From Cytophagales bacterium (lineage in GTDB: Bacteria > Bacteroidota > Bacteroidia > Cytophagales > UBA9547): DNA of 7,375 bases. Within the stretch, counting starts at the first letter, position 1, and every line of letters begins with the position of its first letter. The stretch lies in assembly GCA_003476475.1 (NCBI GenBank), contig DMUD01000095.1:1256-8630 (forward strand), in the 5' to 3' direction. Shown in pieces: positions 7,095 through 7,375 of this stretch. Made by a program: the position numbers and the translations under genes. A model generated the notes under the pieces. That model saw only the letters and a program-made list of their open reading frames with translations, was not told the DNA's origin and ran no database searches.

Positions 7095-7375
7095 TTTAGC
7101 TTGTTTAAAACGTCAATATCTATCGATTTTATATTGCGGTATATCATCACAATGATTGCCAAACCAACCGCTACTTCGGCTGCGGCCACCGCCATAATAA
7201 AGAACACAAATATTTGTCCGGAAGGATCTTCTTTGAACACTGAAAGTGCCACCAAAAGCAAGTTGACGGAATTCAACATCAACTCAACCGACATAAACAC
7301 AATGATTGCATTTCGTCTTGTTAAAACCCCCAATATCCCGATGCAGAACAATGTGGCGCTTAAGTAGTAATAGAA
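7088..7375 (-). CDS. nuoK: NADH-quinone oxidoreductase subunit K (5' partial, runs off right edge)
   Basis: NuoK is the small three-helix complex I subunit, homologous to mitochondrial ND4L and MrpC, which carries two membrane glutamates needed for proton transfer. The frame is open to the right edge, giving 95 visible C-terminal residues that begin FYYYLSATLFCIGILGVLTRR (given here in part: YYYLSATLFCIG). The glutamates are in FMSVELMLNSVNL (TM2) and AVAAAEVAVGLAI (TM3), 36 residues apart, the same spacing as E36 and E72 in E. coli NuoK. That alignment puts the true start about five residues beyond the window, for a protein near 100 residues. A TTG at 7351 is not a credible start because the conserved YYLxLSAxLF segment upstream of it would be lost. 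Its last 7 bp overlap nuoL. Confidence 0.95.
   Translation of the reverse strand, partial: FYYYLSATLFCIGILGVLTRRNAIIVFMSVELMLNSVNLLLVALSVFKEDPSGQIFVFFIMAVAAAEVAVGLAIIVMIYRNIKSIDIDVLNKLKW

Noticed and set aside
7101..7367. 88-codon plus-strand open frame opposite nuoK
   Set aside because: It is the complement of nuoK, which is confidently identified, and the translation has no recognisable features.
1..7375. Mobile element, CRISPR, toxin-antitoxin or defence system
   Set aside because: I saw no transposase or recombinase motifs, spaced repeat arrays, long terminal inverted repeats or tRNA-like attachment sites. All but the first fragment and the barrel gene are housekeeping genes, with uniform-looking codon use throughout.

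Overview
The window looks like part of a Bacteroidota (Bacteroidetes) chromosome. The evidence is that the proteins resemble family members from that phylum, the base composition is moderately AT-rich (about 40% GC by eye), and there are no clear Shine-Dalgarno sequences even before strong genes, which is typical of the phylum. I cannot name a genus. Coding density is very high. No gap between genes exceeds about 62 bp. I see no tRNA, rRNA, CRISPR array, insertion sequence or other mobile-element signature.

Layout. On the + strand, positions 1-246 hold the 3' end of an unrecognised gene that begins left of the window. It overlaps by 14 bp the start of thrC (233-1528), which encodes a complete threonine synthase. 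A short AT-rich gap (1529-1590) separates thrC from a minus-strand cluster that runs convergently towards it. Read in its own direction, from the right edge leftwards, that cluster is nuoK (start beyond the right edge), nuoL (7094-5187), nuoM (5187-3730), a 49-bp gap, nuoN (3680-2298), and a 235-residue secreted, probably outer-membrane beta-barrel protein of unknown function (2298-1591).

How the genes work together. NuoK, NuoL, NuoM and NuoN are membrane-arm subunits of respiratory complex I (NADH:quinone oxidoreductase). L, M and N are the three antiporter-like proton channels, and K supplies part of the proton path near the quinone module. All the ionisable residues I looked for on the central hydrophilic axis are present, so the subunits look functional. 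The K-L-M-N order is the usual distal end of a nuo operon. K/L, L/M and N/barrel-protein each overlap by 1 to 7 bp, which suggests translational coupling. The exception is the M/N junction, which has a 49-bp gap containing a small direct repeat and a palindrome.

Overall this is an ordinary housekeeping region. I do not see an undescribed defence, mobile or biosynthetic system. The points most worth a second look are the uncharacterised barrel protein directly coupled to nuoN and the unrecognised gene fragment overlapping thrC.
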